From an uncultured Roseateles sp. (lineage in GTDB: Bacteria; Pseudomonadota; Gammaproteobacteria; Burkholderiales; Burkholderiaceae_C), in assembly GCF_963422335.1 (NCBI RefSeq), contig NZ_OY729424.1, positions 5,704,001-5,768,000 of the forward strand: a DNA stretch of 64,000 nucleotides, in the 5' to 3' direction. Under the pieces are notes generated by a model. That model was not told where the DNA came from. It did no database searches and was given only the letters and a program-made list of their open reading frames with translations. Of the stretch, positions 32,139 through 41,605 are shown piece by piece. Both the position numbers and the translations under genes were made by a program. The first letter of the stretch is position 1; each line of letters begins with the position of its first letter.

Positions 32139-34574
32139 TCAGCGCTCCACGCGCAGTGATTGCGCCGGCTTTCGCCCAGGCATACGCACCAGCAAACGCC
32201 CGCCGGCAGCATCGTGAAACCAGGCCCCCGCCTCGCCCATGGCGGCAGGGCTGGCGGCGTGGGCGAGCGCCACGCCATCGGCCAGCACCCGGGCCGGCGC
32301 CTGCGGCCAGGCCCGCACCTGGACCCACCACGGCCGGCTGATAGCCGCCAGCGTGCCACCGGTGTTGCTCACATCGAGCTGCGCAAAGCCGCTGCCTTCA
32401 GTCCAGCTCAGCAGGCTGTCCAGATAGGCGCCGTTGCGATAGGCGGTGGTTGCGCCATCGTCGTCATGCAGGGTGAAGCTGGCGTTGGCGCCGGGAAAGA
32501 CATCCAGCAGCAGCATCTCCTCGACCACCTGATCGGCAAACTGCCGCACCGGCCCCATGGGCACGATGCTGCCGGCCCGCACGAACATCGGCAGCTGGTG
32601 CAGAGGGGCTGCCACCTGCACCTGCTGGCCCCCGCTGTAGCGCTGATCGGTGTTGTAGTCGAACCAGCTGGCCCCCGATGGCAGATACAGCGAACGGGTG
32701 GTCGCGCCCTCGGTAAACACCGGCGCCACCAGCAGCGAAGGACCGAGCAGGTACTCGCCGCTCTGTGCGTGCGTGGCCGTATCCGCGGGGAAGTGGAAGA
32801 AGGTCGGTGCCAGCACCGGTTGGCTGTCGCGCTCGGCCTGGACGAACAGGCCGTAGAGGTAGGGCATCAAGCGGTAGCGCCATTCGATCATCGCCTTGGC
32901 CACCGAGGTGTAGGGTTCGCCAAAGCGCCAGGGCTCGCGCAGCGGCGAGGTGTTGGTCGAGTGGTTGCGCAGCAGCGGCGTTGCCACGCCGAACTGCAGC
33001 CAGCGCAGGAACAGCTCGGCGTTGGGCGCGCCGAGAAAGCCGCCGACATCGGCGCCGAACAGGTTCTGGCCGGACAGGCCCATCGAGGCAGCAATCTGCA
33101 CCTGCACGCGCAATGAGTCGAAGGTGGAGTCGGTGTCGCCGCTCCAGTTGGCGGCATAGCGCTGCATGCCGGCAAAACCGGAGCGCGAGACGATGAAGGG
33201 CCGCAGGCCCGGCTGCGCCTCGGCCAGCGCCTCGTGCAGGGCCGCCACCTCCAGCAGCGCATAGACATTGCGCGAGGCGTATTCGAGCCTCGGCTGGCCG
33301 CTGAAGTCAAAGCGCGCGTAGGGCATGTCATTGGCCGCGGGCTCGTTCAGATCGGCCCACAGACCGCTGACCCCGGTGGCCAGGAAGTTCTTCAGCCGCA
33401 ACTTGAAGTCCGCCCGCGCCGCCGGCTTGGTGAAGTCGATCCAGCTGACCTCGCCCATCCAGATCGGCGTGATCAGCGGCTGACCGTCGGGCCCGGTGGC
33501 CAGCAAGCCCGCGCCGGCATAGCTGGACCACAGCGGGTCGAACACCGTCAGCAGCGGCTCCAGGATGTTGACGCGCTTGAAGCCCATCGCCGCCATCTGG
33601 GCGTTGAAGCCCGCCGGGTCGGGAAAGGTGCCCGGGTTCCAGCTCATCGTGAACAGGCGGTCGGTGTAGTCCAGGTCGAGGAAGAAGGCGTCGGCCGGGA
33701 TGCTGCGGGCGCGGAACTCCTGGGCCAGGCCCAGCACCTCGGCCGCACTGGCATAGCCGAAGTGGGCCTGCAGATAGCCCAGGCTCCAGCGCGGCGGCAG
33801 CGCCGTGTTGCCGGTCAGGCGACCGAAGCCACGGGCCACCTCGGCCGGTGTCGGGCCGGGGATCAGGTAGTAGCTCAAGGTGCCGGCCTGCGAGGCGATG
33901 CTCAGCACCTCGGTCCATTGCCTGCCGAGGTCGAACTGCGTGGTCGAGGGGTTGTCCACGAACAGCCCGTAGGTCTTGCCGTCGCGCTGGCCGTAGAAGA
34001 ACGGGGTGCTCGAATACAGCGGATTGCTGAGCTCCTCGTAGGCCGCACGGTCGCTGTTGCGCATCAGCATCAGCCGGCCGCGCCGGTCCAGCGGTCCGCC
34101 GGCCAGGCCCAGGCCGAAGAAGCGTTCGTCGGGGGCGGTGAACTTGGCGCCTATGACCAGACCGCTGTCGGCGTCCCACAGCACGCCGCCGGGCAGGTCG
34201 GCCGACAGCACCGAGCCGTCATTGCGCATCACCACCACCTGCAGCGGATTCTTGATGACGATGACGCTGAGGCCGGCCTGGCGCAGAAACACCTTGCTGC
34301 CATCGTCGAAGAAGTCCGGCGCGCCGCTGGCCGGCGTCTGCGCCAGCATCGCGCCGGTGCTGAGCGTGGCCGCCCCGGGCGGTGTGGCCTCGATGTGGAC
34401 GATGCCGCCGGCCAGGAACTCGATGCGCAGGCTGCCGCCCACCCCGCCGAGCGCCAGGCTGGCGCCATTGGCCAGCGGCGTGGCCAGGGTCACCGGGCCC
34501 AGCGCCACCGGCACGCCCCAGGCCGGGCCGAGGCAGGCCAGGCAGAGCAGCAGCAGCAAGCGCAGCGGCTTCAT
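32139..34574 (-). CDS. secreted glycoside hydrolase family 31
   Basis: An 811-residue GH31 enzyme with a signal peptide (LLLLLCLACLGPAWG). The nucleophile Asp lies in GLWADLNEPA; the acid/base Asp lies in NWSGDTDSTFDS. DAFFLDLDYTDRLFTMSWN and RWSLGYLQAHFGY are typical family blocks. GH31 members are alpha-glucosidases, alpha-xylosidases or transglycosylases. Placement inside an export operon suggests action on the exported polymer or on its fragments. Confidence 0.9.
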   Translation of the reverse strand: MKPLRLLLLLCLACLGPAWGVPVALGPVTLATPLANGASLALGGVGGSLRIEFLAGGIVHIEATPPGAATLSTGAMLAQTPASGAPDFFDDGSKVFLRQAGLSVIVIKNPLQVVVMRNDGSVLSADLPGGVLWDADSGLVIGAKFTAPDERFFGLGLAGGPLDRRGRLMLMRNSDRAAYEELSNPLYSSTPFFYGQRDGKTYGLFVDNPSTTQFDLGRQWTEVLSIASQAGTLSYYLIPGPTPAEVARGFGRLTGNTALPPRWSLGYLQAHFGYASAAEVLGLAQEFRARSIPADAFFLDLDYTDRLFTMSWNPGTFPDPAGFNAQMAAMGFKRVNILEPLLTVFDPLWSSYAGAGLLATGPDGQPLITPIWMGEVSWIDFTKPAARADFKLRLKNFLATGVSGLWADLNEPAANDMPYARFDFSGQPRLEYASRNVYALLEVAALHEALAEAQPGLRPFIVSRSGFAGMQRYAANWSGDTDSTFDSLRVQVQIAASMGLSGQNLFGADVGGFLGAPNAELFLRWLQFGVATPLLRNHSTNTSPLREPWRFGEPYTSVAKAMIEWRYRLMPYLYGLFVQAERDSQPVLAPTFFHFPADTATHAQSGEYLLGPSLLVAPVFTEGATTRSLYLPSGASWFDYNTDQRYSGGQQVQVAAPLHQLPMFVRAGSIVPMGPVRQFADQVVEEMLLLDVFPGANASFTLHDDDGATTAYRNGAYLDSLLSWTEGSGFAQLDVSNTGGTLAAISRPWWVQVRAWPQAPARVLADGVALAHAASPAAMGEAGAWFHDAAGGRLLVRMPGRKPAQSLRVER

Positions 34575-34578
34575 CGCA

Positions 34579-35538
34579 TCACCCCGTCTTCTGCATCATC
34601 ACGACCAGCCAGGGGTTGACCGGCGAGCCGCGCAGAAAGCCCATGCCCGGCCGCGACACCAGCCAGAACACGAAGCGCACCGGCAGGCCGAACACCGCGC
34701 CCTTGATCGAATGCCGGCTGCGGATGAAGCCCCAGTAGTTCTCCACCGGCAGCGCCTGGGCCGGGCCGCAGCCGGCCTGGGCGAACAGATCCTGGTAGTC
34801 GCCCACCGAGAGCAGGAAGCGGCTGCTCGGCGGATTGAAGCGGGGCCTGTACTGGCCCGGCTTGCGGCCGTGGAAGATGTCGAAGGGGAACCAGCGGTTG
34901 GGGCTGCTGACGATGATGTAGCCCCCGGGCCTGAGCACGCGCACCATCTCGCGCGCCATCGCGCAGCGCTGCAGATGCACGTCGGGCGCGGTGACATCGG
35001 TGTCGCCGACCACACCGACGTGGGGGAACACGCAGCCGCAGAAGGCGCAGTCGAAGCTGTTGTCGTCGAAGGGCAGGTGCTTGCCATTGGCCATCACCAG
35101 CCGCTCGGTATGGCGGCGTCGGGGCCAGACATTGCTGCGGTTGCCGCAGTCGATGCCGACGCTGTCGAAGCCGCCGTCGCGCAGCAGGTCCACATCGACG
35201 CCTGTGCCACAGCCCACCGACAGCAGGCGCGGCTCACGGCCGCCGGCCTGGCGCTGCGGCCAGAGCTTGCGGAACAGCGGCTGCCAGTAGTGGTTGGTCA
35301 GGTCGGCATTGGACTGCTCCTCGTAGCGCAGCAGCGTGTCGTCGCTGGGGTCATCGAAGCGCTCGCCCTCGATCAGGTCGGGGAAGCCATCGGTAAAGGC
35401 ATAGTCGCTGGCGCAGACGCGACAGCGATAGCCCTGGGCATTGGCGCTCAACCCGCCCCGGCAGCGCGGGCAGACCAGGCCCAGGCCCTTGATTCTTTGC
35501 TCCAGCATCGTGGTGTCGAGCATGGCCGTATTCAACAT
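34579..35538 (-). CDS. class I SAM-dependent methyltransferase with N-terminal zinc ribbon
   Basis: A 319-residue protein. Residues about 18-45 hold a CPRC-x11-CRVC pair (LVCPRCRGG and YRCRVCASDY), a Trm112-like zinc ribbon. The SAM-binding motif is LLSVGCGTGVDVDLL, with DNSFDCAFC and VLRPGGYIIVSSPNRW later. It likely methylates a sugar or lipid-linked intermediate of the polymer. The ATG at 35538 lies 4 nt after the previous stop. Confidence 0.85.
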   Translation of the reverse strand: MLNTAMLDTTMLEQRIKGLGLVCPRCRGGLSANAQGYRCRVCASDYAFTDGFPDLIEGERFDDPSDDTLLRYEEQSNADLTNHYWQPLFRKLWPQRQAGGREPRLLSVGCGTGVDVDLLRDGGFDSVGIDCGNRSNVWPRRRHTERLVMANGKHLPFDDNSFDCAFCGCVFPHVGVVGDTDVTAPDVHLQRCAMAREMVRVLRPGGYIIVSSPNRWFPFDIFHGRKPGQYRPRFNPPSSRFLLSVGDYQDLFAQAGCGPAQALPVENYWGFIRSRHSIKGAVFGLPVRFVFWLVSRPGMGFLRGSPVNPWLVVMMQKTG

Positions 35539-35542
35539 GGAT

Positions 35543-36454
35543 TCAGGCCCTCGGCGCGGTGAAGTAGTTGCCGGCCAGCAGCAGGCCCGCACGGGTGGCA
35601 AGACCCGCCCCCACCAGCCAGCGCAGCGGGTGCAGCCGGGACAGGCCGTAGTGCTCGCAGAAGCAGCGGAAGGCGCCGCGGTGGAAGTTCAGGATGTGCC
35701 AGCGCAGCACCGGATAGGTGCGCTTGCCGCTGCCCTTGCCCTCGTAGTGGATGATCAGCGACTGCGGGTCCAGCAGCACCGCATGGCCGGCGGCATGCAT
35801 GCGATCGCAGAACACCGCCTCGTGCCAGTAGTAGTAGTCCTCGGCAAAGCCGCCTATGGCCCAGAAGTCACGCTGGCTGACCAACATGGCCGCGGCTGAC
35901 ACCCAGTCGGCCTCGAAGGGCACACCGCGCGCCACCTCGGTCTTGCACAGATAGTCCACCACCGGCGAGGCATTGGGCAGCCAGCGGGTCAGCCAGGAGC
36001 GCCGACCCAGGAAGGCACTCCAGACCGAAGGGAAGCGCCGGCCCGACCACTGATCGGTGCGATCCAGATTGAGCAGGCGGCTGCCGACCACGCCGCCTCT
36101 GGGTTCGGCACGCAAGGTGCGCAGGGTGCGGGCGATGGCGTCGTCGACCACCAGGGTATCGTCGTTCAGGAAGTAGAGGTATTCGCCGCGGGCGATGCGC
36201 GAGCCCTGGTTGGCGGCCGGGCAGTAGCCGCGGTTGTCGGGGTTGGCGATCAGGTGCACATCGGGGTGCTCGGCGCTGACGCGGGCGACCGAGTCATCCT
36301 TGGAGCCGTTGTCCACATAGATGATCTCGTAGCTGCAGTCGGGCCACTGCGCGGCCTTCAGCGAAACAATGCATTCGACGATGTAGTGGCAGGCATTGAG
36401 CCCGACCAGGACCACGGACACATCGACCCGGCCTTCGGCGGCTTGCTGCGTCAT
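35543..36454 (-). CDS. glycosyltransferase family 2
   Basis: A 303-residue GT-A fold transferase. The N-terminal VSVVLVGLNACHYIVECI and IIYVDNGSKDDSV are classic GT2; the metal-binding motif is YFLNDDTLVV, with a later FAEDYYYWHEAVFCDR. It transfers a sugar to the lipid-linked repeat unit in the cytoplasm. The 36454 start gives an ATGA overlap with the upstream polymerase gene and is preferred to the longer frame. Confidence 0.9.
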   Translation of the reverse strand: MTQQAAEGRVDVSVVLVGLNACHYIVECIVSLKAAQWPDCSYEIIYVDNGSKDDSVARVSAEHPDVHLIANPDNRGYCPAANQGSRIARGEYLYFLNDDTLVVDDAIARTLRTLRAEPRGGVVGSRLLNLDRTDQWSGRRFPSVWSAFLGRRSWLTRWLPNASPVVDYLCKTEVARGVPFEADWVSAAAMLVSQRDFWAIGGFAEDYYYWHEAVFCDRMHAAGHAVLLDPQSLIIHYEGKGSGKRTYPVLRWHILNFHRGAFRCFCEHYGLSRLHPLRWLVGAGLATRAGLLLAGNYFTAPRA

Positions 36455-37947
36455 TGCGCACTCCTTTCGCTGTTGTGGAGGTGAATCGGCTTTTCCTCGA
36501 GCAGAACCCGGTACAGCGCCCAGCTGAGGCCGGCGATCAGCCACCAACCCTTGAGCGGAAAGTGAAAGACGTCCACCTGCAGGCCGTAGACGGCGGTGGC
36601 CAGCATCGCCACCTGGGCGGCAACGAAAAAATCAGCGTGCAGCACCCGCTCAGGCCAGCGGCCGGGCAGCAGCTGGGCGGCGCGGCGGGCGGCTGCATAC
36701 ATCAGCGCGACAAAGCCGAAGAAGACCAACCAACCGATCAGGCCCACCTCCATCGCCGTCATGATGTATTCGTTGTGGACCGTGGTTTCCTCGGGCGCGT
36801 CGCCCTTGATGTACAGCGGTATGACCTGCTGGTTGCCCACGCCTATGCCTTCGAGCCAATGGTCCTGGGCCACCTGCAGGCCGGCGGCCCAGTATTCGAA
36901 ACGTATGCGCAGGGTGGCCGAGCGTTCGAGGCTGTAGTTCGAGGTGTCGAGCACGCGGTGCCACACCGCCTCGGGCGCCAGCGGCAGCATCGCCGCCACC
37001 GCCAGGCAGGCCACCACCACGCCGCCGGCGGTGAAACGGTAGAGGCCGCGCGCACCGCACACCAGCAGCACGGCCACGGCCAGCAGGATGGCCGCCCGCG
37101 TGTTGGTCAGGAAGACGTTGTACATCGTCACCAGCAGGCCCGCGGCGATCAGCACCCGCCAGCCCGCCGTGCGCTGGTGCTTGAAGAAATAGAGAAAAAA
37201 CGGCAGGGTCAGTATCAGGTTCATCGCGTAGACGGCGGCATGCGAGGTCGGGCCGGCGGCGCGGGCCGTGCTGTCCAGCGCCTCCCACTCCGAGGTGTCC
37301 ACCATCACGGTGGAGAAGCGGCTGGCGGTCTCGCCCAGATCGGCCTCGGACACGCCGCTGCCGAAGTGCCAGGTGAGGATGGTGAAGACGCCGACGATGA
37401 CCGTGGAGGTGAGCCACAGCCCCACCGCCGTCTTGGCCAGGCGCGGCGCCTGGCCGATATTGATGACCAGCCAGAAGAACAGCAGATTGCCGAGGATGGC
37501 ACCGCAGGCCCGCACCGTGCCCAGCTGGTGGCTGCTGTGGAACACCCCCAGCAGGGCCAGGCCGAAATAGGCGGTGTAGAGCCAGAAGGCGCTGCCGAAG
37601 GCGATGGCGCGCCGGCGTATCAAGGCATGCAGCAGGAAGCTGCCCAGGGCCAGGGTGCCGACGATGCGCATCAGCGAGATGGTGTACATCGCGTCATCGG
37701 CGGTGAGCCGGCCCAGGCGTTCGATCGGGATGATGAAGGCCGTCAGCATGAAGGCGACGCCCGGCCACAGCATCAGCAGCGCCCCCAGCCCGAGCACCAG
37801 CGGCACGCCCAGCAGCAGCCAGGGCGAGCCGACAGCCGCGCTGCCCAGGGTCAGCGTCGCGCCGCTGAACAGGCTGCCGGCCAGCACGGCCTGCAGGCTG
37901 CGCCATTGGATGGGGCGGCGGTGTGCGGGCGCGTCAGCGGGTGTCAT
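36451..37947 (-). CDS. O-antigen ligase/polymerase-like membrane protein (Wzy)
   Basis: A 498-residue protein with about twelve helices and a large periplasmic loop containing IRFEYWAAGLQVAQDHWLEG and GVGNQQ, the pattern of the O-antigen ligase/Wzy superfamily (VHNEYIMTAMEVGLIG is its typical end motif). It would polymerise the repeat units at the outer face of the inner membrane. It overlaps the BNR propeller gene by 14 nt and GT2 by 4 nt. Confidence 0.85.
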   Translation of the reverse strand: MTPADAPAHRRPIQWRSLQAVLAGSLFSGATLTLGSAAVGSPWLLLGVPLVLGLGALLMLWPGVAFMLTAFIIPIERLGRLTADDAMYTISLMRIVGTLALGSFLLHALIRRRAIAFGSAFWLYTAYFGLALLGVFHSSHQLGTVRACGAILGNLLFFWLVINIGQAPRLAKTAVGLWLTSTVIVGVFTILTWHFGSGVSEADLGETASRFSTVMVDTSEWEALDSTARAAGPTSHAAVYAMNLILTLPFFLYFFKHQRTAGWRVLIAAGLLVTMYNVFLTNTRAAILLAVAVLLVCGARGLYRFTAGGVVVACLAVAAMLPLAPEAVWHRVLDTSNYSLERSATLRIRFEYWAAGLQVAQDHWLEGIGVGNQQVIPLYIKGDAPEETTVHNEYIMTAMEVGLIGWLVFFGFVALMYAAARRAAQLLPGRWPERVLHADFFVAAQVAMLATAVYGLQVDVFHFPLKGWWLIAGLSWALYRVLLEEKPIHLHNSERSAQ

Positions 37948-40900
37948 AGAGGTAGATCCCACCACCCTCGGTGCCTGCGAACAGCAGGCCGGGCACCAGG
38001 CTGTCGAACACCAGCGAGGTGACGTTGCGGTTGTTCAAGCCCTCGTTGATCGCGGTCCAGCTCAGGGCGCTGTCGGTCGACACGAACACACCCTCGGTCG
38101 TGCCGGCGTAGATCACCCCGGGCCGCTGCGGATGCGCCACCAGGCACAGCAGGAAGCTGCTGCCCAGGCCGCTGCTGCTGCCGCGCCAGTTGGCGCCGCC
38201 ATCGGTGCTGTAGAGCACGCCCTGGCCCCCGGTGGCGAGATAGAGCCGGGCGGCATCGCCGCTGTCCACCGCAATGCCAGTCACCACCGCGGGTATCTGT
38301 GCGGCCAGCTGCACGGCGCCGAAGTGCGCGCCGCCATCATCGCTCCAGGCCAGGCCGGTGCCCAGGGTGCCGGCAAACACGCGCGTCGCGCCGCCACCCA
38401 GCACGGTCACCTCGGCCGCAGCGGCGTCGGTGGCGGACGGGCTCCAGTGCGCGCCGGCATCGGTGCTGACAAAGACACCGACGCCGGCCACAGCGGCCAG
38501 CAGGCGGCCGGCATCCTTGGGATGGGCCCACAGCGCCGTCACCCGGCCAGCGGCCAGGCCGTTGGCAGCCTGCGTCCAGGTACTGCCCGCCAGCCGGTAG
38601 ACGGTGTTGGCGGCGCTGGCGTAGAGCGTGCCATCGCCACCGGCGCTGAGCTGGCTGATGCCGCCGCCCGGCAGGCCCTGGCCCGCGGCGCTCCAGTGCA
38701 GGCCGCCATCGTCGGAGCGATAGACCGTGCCATCGCGCACGGCGACCCAGACCTGCCAGGCCACCGTCGGACTGGCCAGCACCGTGGCTATGACCTGGCT
38801 GCCGCTGGTGCCCGGCAGCCCCTGGTTGATCGCCGCCCAGTTCGCGCCGCGGTCCAGGCTCAGGAACACGCCTGCGCCATTGGTGGCCGCGTACAGCAGG
38901 CCCGAGCGCGGATCGCAGGACAGGCTCACGACCTGAGCGGATCCCAGGCCGGTGCCGCCAGCGTTGCGCCATCCGTCCAGCGTATTCAGCGCGCTGCGGT
39001 AGATGCCGCTGCGCTCGGGCGCCGCGTACAGGCTGTCATCGGCACAGCGCGTCAGCGCCTGCACTTCGGCCGGCGGCAGGCCCTGGCCGACATGGCGCCA
39101 GCGGCTGCCGCTGGCATCCGCGGCCCAGACCTGGCCGGCGACGCTGCCCAGCACCATGCGGCGGCCATCGTCGGGATCGGCGGCAATGGACCACACATAG
39201 GAGGCGCGCTGTCCCAGCTGCGCCCAGCTGTCGCCGCCATCGTCGCTGGCCGCAATGCCGGTGGAGGTGCCGACCAGCACCCGGCCGGCGGCCGGCGCCA
39301 CGACCTTGAACACATTGCCGTCCGACAGGCCGACGCTGCTCCAGCTGGCGGCGGCATCTCGGCTGCGGAACACGCCGCCGCTCAGCGAACCCGCGTACAG
39401 CGTGTTCGCGTCGGCCGGGTCCAGCGCCAGGCTGCGCACGAACAGGCTCATGCCGGCATTCGCCGGCTGCCAGCTTGCGCCGCCATCGTCGGAGGCCTGC
39501 AGGCCCAGGTAGGGTGTGCCCAGCAGCAGGCGACCGCCGGGCAGCTGGGTCAGGGCCTGCGCATTGCCGGCCACCGGTGCGGCCATCGGCGACCAGCTGG
39601 CGCCGCCATCGCCGCTGCGGTACAGGCCCTGGCCATTGAGCAGGGCAAAAAAGCTCTGGCCGCTGCCGACCAGCGCCGTCACCGGGGCCGCGGGCAGACC
39701 GGCGCCGCCGCTCTTCCAGCTCACCCCGCCGTCACTGCTCAGATAGACCTTGCCGACGCTGCCGGCGATCAGCCGGGCCGGCTGGGCGGCGTCCAGCCAC
39801 AGCGCGGTGACATAGGGGTTGTCCAGGCCCTGATTGGCCGGCGCCCACTGCAGGCCGGCCGATTCGCTCTTGCACAGGCCGCCGCCGGCCGTCGCCAGGT
39901 AGAGCACCCAGTTGCGCTGGGGGTCGGCCACCATCGCCACCGCGGCCGCATCGCAACCGGTCTTGCTGGGGTACCAGTTGCTGCCGTTGTCGGAGCTGGC
40001 ATACAGGCCGCCGCCGGCGGTGAGGGCATAGACCCGGCCCCAGGGGGCGTGCACCAGCCGGTTGATGCCCTCGGCCGGCAGGCCGGCGCTGGCGTTGACG
40101 AAACTCTGCCCGCCATCGATGCTGCGCAAGACCTGGCCGGCGCCACTGCCGATGTAGACGATAGGCCCGCGCACCGGGTCGGCGGCCACGCTGAGCACCG
40201 TCTGCACCATGGGCAGCTTGACCGGCAGCCACTGCGCGCCATCGTCGATGCTGCGGTACAGGCCCGAGGCACTGGCCACCAGCAGGGTGGGCTTGTCCTC
40301 GACGGTGCGCGAGAAGCCGTTGATGCGCGTCGGCACCAGGCCCTGGCTGGCCAGGGCCCAGCTGTCGCCGCCATCCCCACTCTTCCAGACGCCGGTGGTC
40401 TCGGCGCCGGCATAGGCCGTCTGGCCGCGCGTCTGCAGGTCGAAGACAGCTTCGTTGCGCTTGAGCACCGATTTCCAGGGCTGCCCGCTGTCCAGGGCAT
40501 AGAGTCCGAGGTCGGTGCCGCCGAGCAGGCGCCAGCCCTGCGGACCGTTGAGCGTGGCCAGGGCGCCGACGAAGGCATTCTGGATGCCGACATCGCCGCG
40601 TATCCAATGCGCGCCGAAGTCGGTGGTCATCAGCATCGAGCCATGCTGGCCGGCCACATGCAGTATCAGGCCGCGGCTGTCGCTGCCGACCAGCCGGGTA
40701 TCACTGCTGGTCCACTGGAACCAGGTCGGTTTGGTGTCCCAGTTGGCCAACGCGTAGACGCCGTAGACGGTGGCCGCGAACAGAAAGTTGGGCACGCTGG
40801 GATGAGGCAGCACGTGGGCGATCGGCAGCTTGGGCAGGTTGAAGCTGAGGTCGGTCCAGTCGCTCGCACCGACCTGCAGCTGGAACACGCCCCCCTCGGT

Positions 40901-41605
40901 GGCCGCGTAGAGATTGCCGGCGGCATCGAAGTTCAGGCTGATGACGGTGCCCAGATTGCGGCCCAGCGTCGTCCAGCTGACGCCACCGTCCACCGAGCGA
41001 TAGACCCCCTGCCCCACCGTGCCCAGATAGACATTCAAGGGCTGGCGTGCGTCAAAGACAATGGCACGGCCACGCACGCCGGCCAGCACGTCGATCAGCT
41101 GCCATTGCGCCGCACCATCCTGGCTGAGGAATACGCCGGCCTGCGCGGTGGCCGCCAGCACCCGATGGGTGCGCGCCGGGTCCACGGCCAGGGCCTGCAC
41201 GTCCAGGTCGGTCAGGCCGACGGCGCTGCGCGTCCAGGTCTGGCCGCTGTCGTCCGAGCGCCAGACGCCATCCTGATAGACCCCGGCATAGACCCGGCCT
41301 ATGCCCGAGGGGTCGAAGGCCAGCGCAAACACCGAGCGGGCCGAGAAGGGCACGCTGACCGCCTTCCAGGAAAAGCCCCAGTCGGTGCTGCGATAGAGCC
41401 CGCCGAAATAGGTGCCGGCCAGCACCACGGCCTCGAAGCTGGGCTGGTGGGCAAAGCTCAGCACTGTGCCGTAGTCGGGGCCCAGCGGCCGCCAGCTGCG
41501 GGTGGGCGTCTGGGCCTGCAGCGGCCCCAGCAGCGAGCCGCAGAGCAGCAGGCCGGCCAGCAGCCAGCGCAGAAAAGCCAGGGGCCCAGGCAGCAGGTAC
41601 TTCAT
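37934..41605 (-). CDS. large secreted BNR/YCF48-type beta-propeller protein
   Basis: A 1223-residue protein with a signal peptide (LRWLLAGLLLCGSLLGPLQA). It consists of more than twenty repeats with the Asp-box pattern S.DGG.SW, for example YRSIDDGAQW, YLSSDGGVSWKSG and YRSGDGGASWSP. These build one or more sortilin- or photosystem-assembly-like propellers. There is no anchor after the signal. It is cotranscribed in the core of the export operon, overlapping the co-polymerase gene by 4 nt. Its job is unknown: sugar binding, scaffolding or a lyase activity are possible. Confidence 0.85.
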   Translation of the reverse strand: MKYLLPGPLAFLRWLLAGLLLCGSLLGPLQAQTPTRSWRPLGPDYGTVLSFAHQPSFEAVVLAGTYFGGLYRSTDWGFSWKAVSVPFSARSVFALAFDPSGIGRVYAGVYQDGVWRSDDSGQTWTRSAVGLTDLDVQALAVDPARTHRVLAATAQAGVFLSQDGAAQWQLIDVLAGVRGRAIVFDARQPLNVYLGTVGQGVYRSVDGGVSWTTLGRNLGTVISLNFDAAGNLYAATEGGVFQLQVGASDWTDLSFNLPKLPIAHVLPHPSVPNFLFAATVYGVYALANWDTKPTWFQWTSSDTRLVGSDSRGLILHVAGQHGSMLMTTDFGAHWIRGDVGIQNAFVGALATLNGPQGWRLLGGTDLGLYALDSGQPWKSVLKRNEAVFDLQTRGQTAYAGAETTGVWKSGDGGDSWALASQGLVPTRINGFSRTVEDKPTLLVASASGLYRSIDDGAQWLPVKLPMVQTVLSVAADPVRGPIVYIGSGAGQVLRSIDGGQSFVNASAGLPAEGINRLVHAPWGRVYALTAGGGLYASSDNGSNWYPSKTGCDAAAVAMVADPQRNWVLYLATAGGGLCKSESAGLQWAPANQGLDNPYVTALWLDAAQPARLIAGSVGKVYLSSDGGVSWKSGGAGLPAAPVTALVGSGQSFFALLNGQGLYRSGDGGASWSPMAAPVAGNAQALTQLPGGRLLLGTPYLGLQASDDGGASWQPANAGMSLFVRSLALDPADANTLYAGSLSGGVFRSRDAAASWSSVGLSDGNVFKVVAPAAGRVLVGTSTGIAASDDGGDSWAQLGQRASYVWSIAADPDDGRRMVLGSVAGQVWAADASGSRWRHVGQGLPPAEVQALTRCADDSLYAAPERSGIYRSALNTLDGWRNAGGTGLGSAQVVSLSCDPRSGLLYAATNGAGVFLSLDRGANWAAINQGLPGTSGSQVIATVLASPTVAWQVWVAVRDGTVYRSDDGGLHWSAAGQGLPGGGISQLSAGGDGTLYASAANTVYRLAGSTWTQAANGLAAGRVTALWAHPKDAGRLLAAVAGVGVFVSTDAGAHWSPSATDAAAAEVTVLGGGATRVFAGTLGTGLAWSDDGGAHFGAVQLAAQIPAVVTGIAVDSGDAARLYLATGGQGVLYSTDGGANWRGSSSGLGSSFLLCLVAHPQRPGVIYAGTTEGVFVSTDSALSWTAINEGLNNRNVTSLVFDSLVPGLLFAGTEGGGIYLYDTR

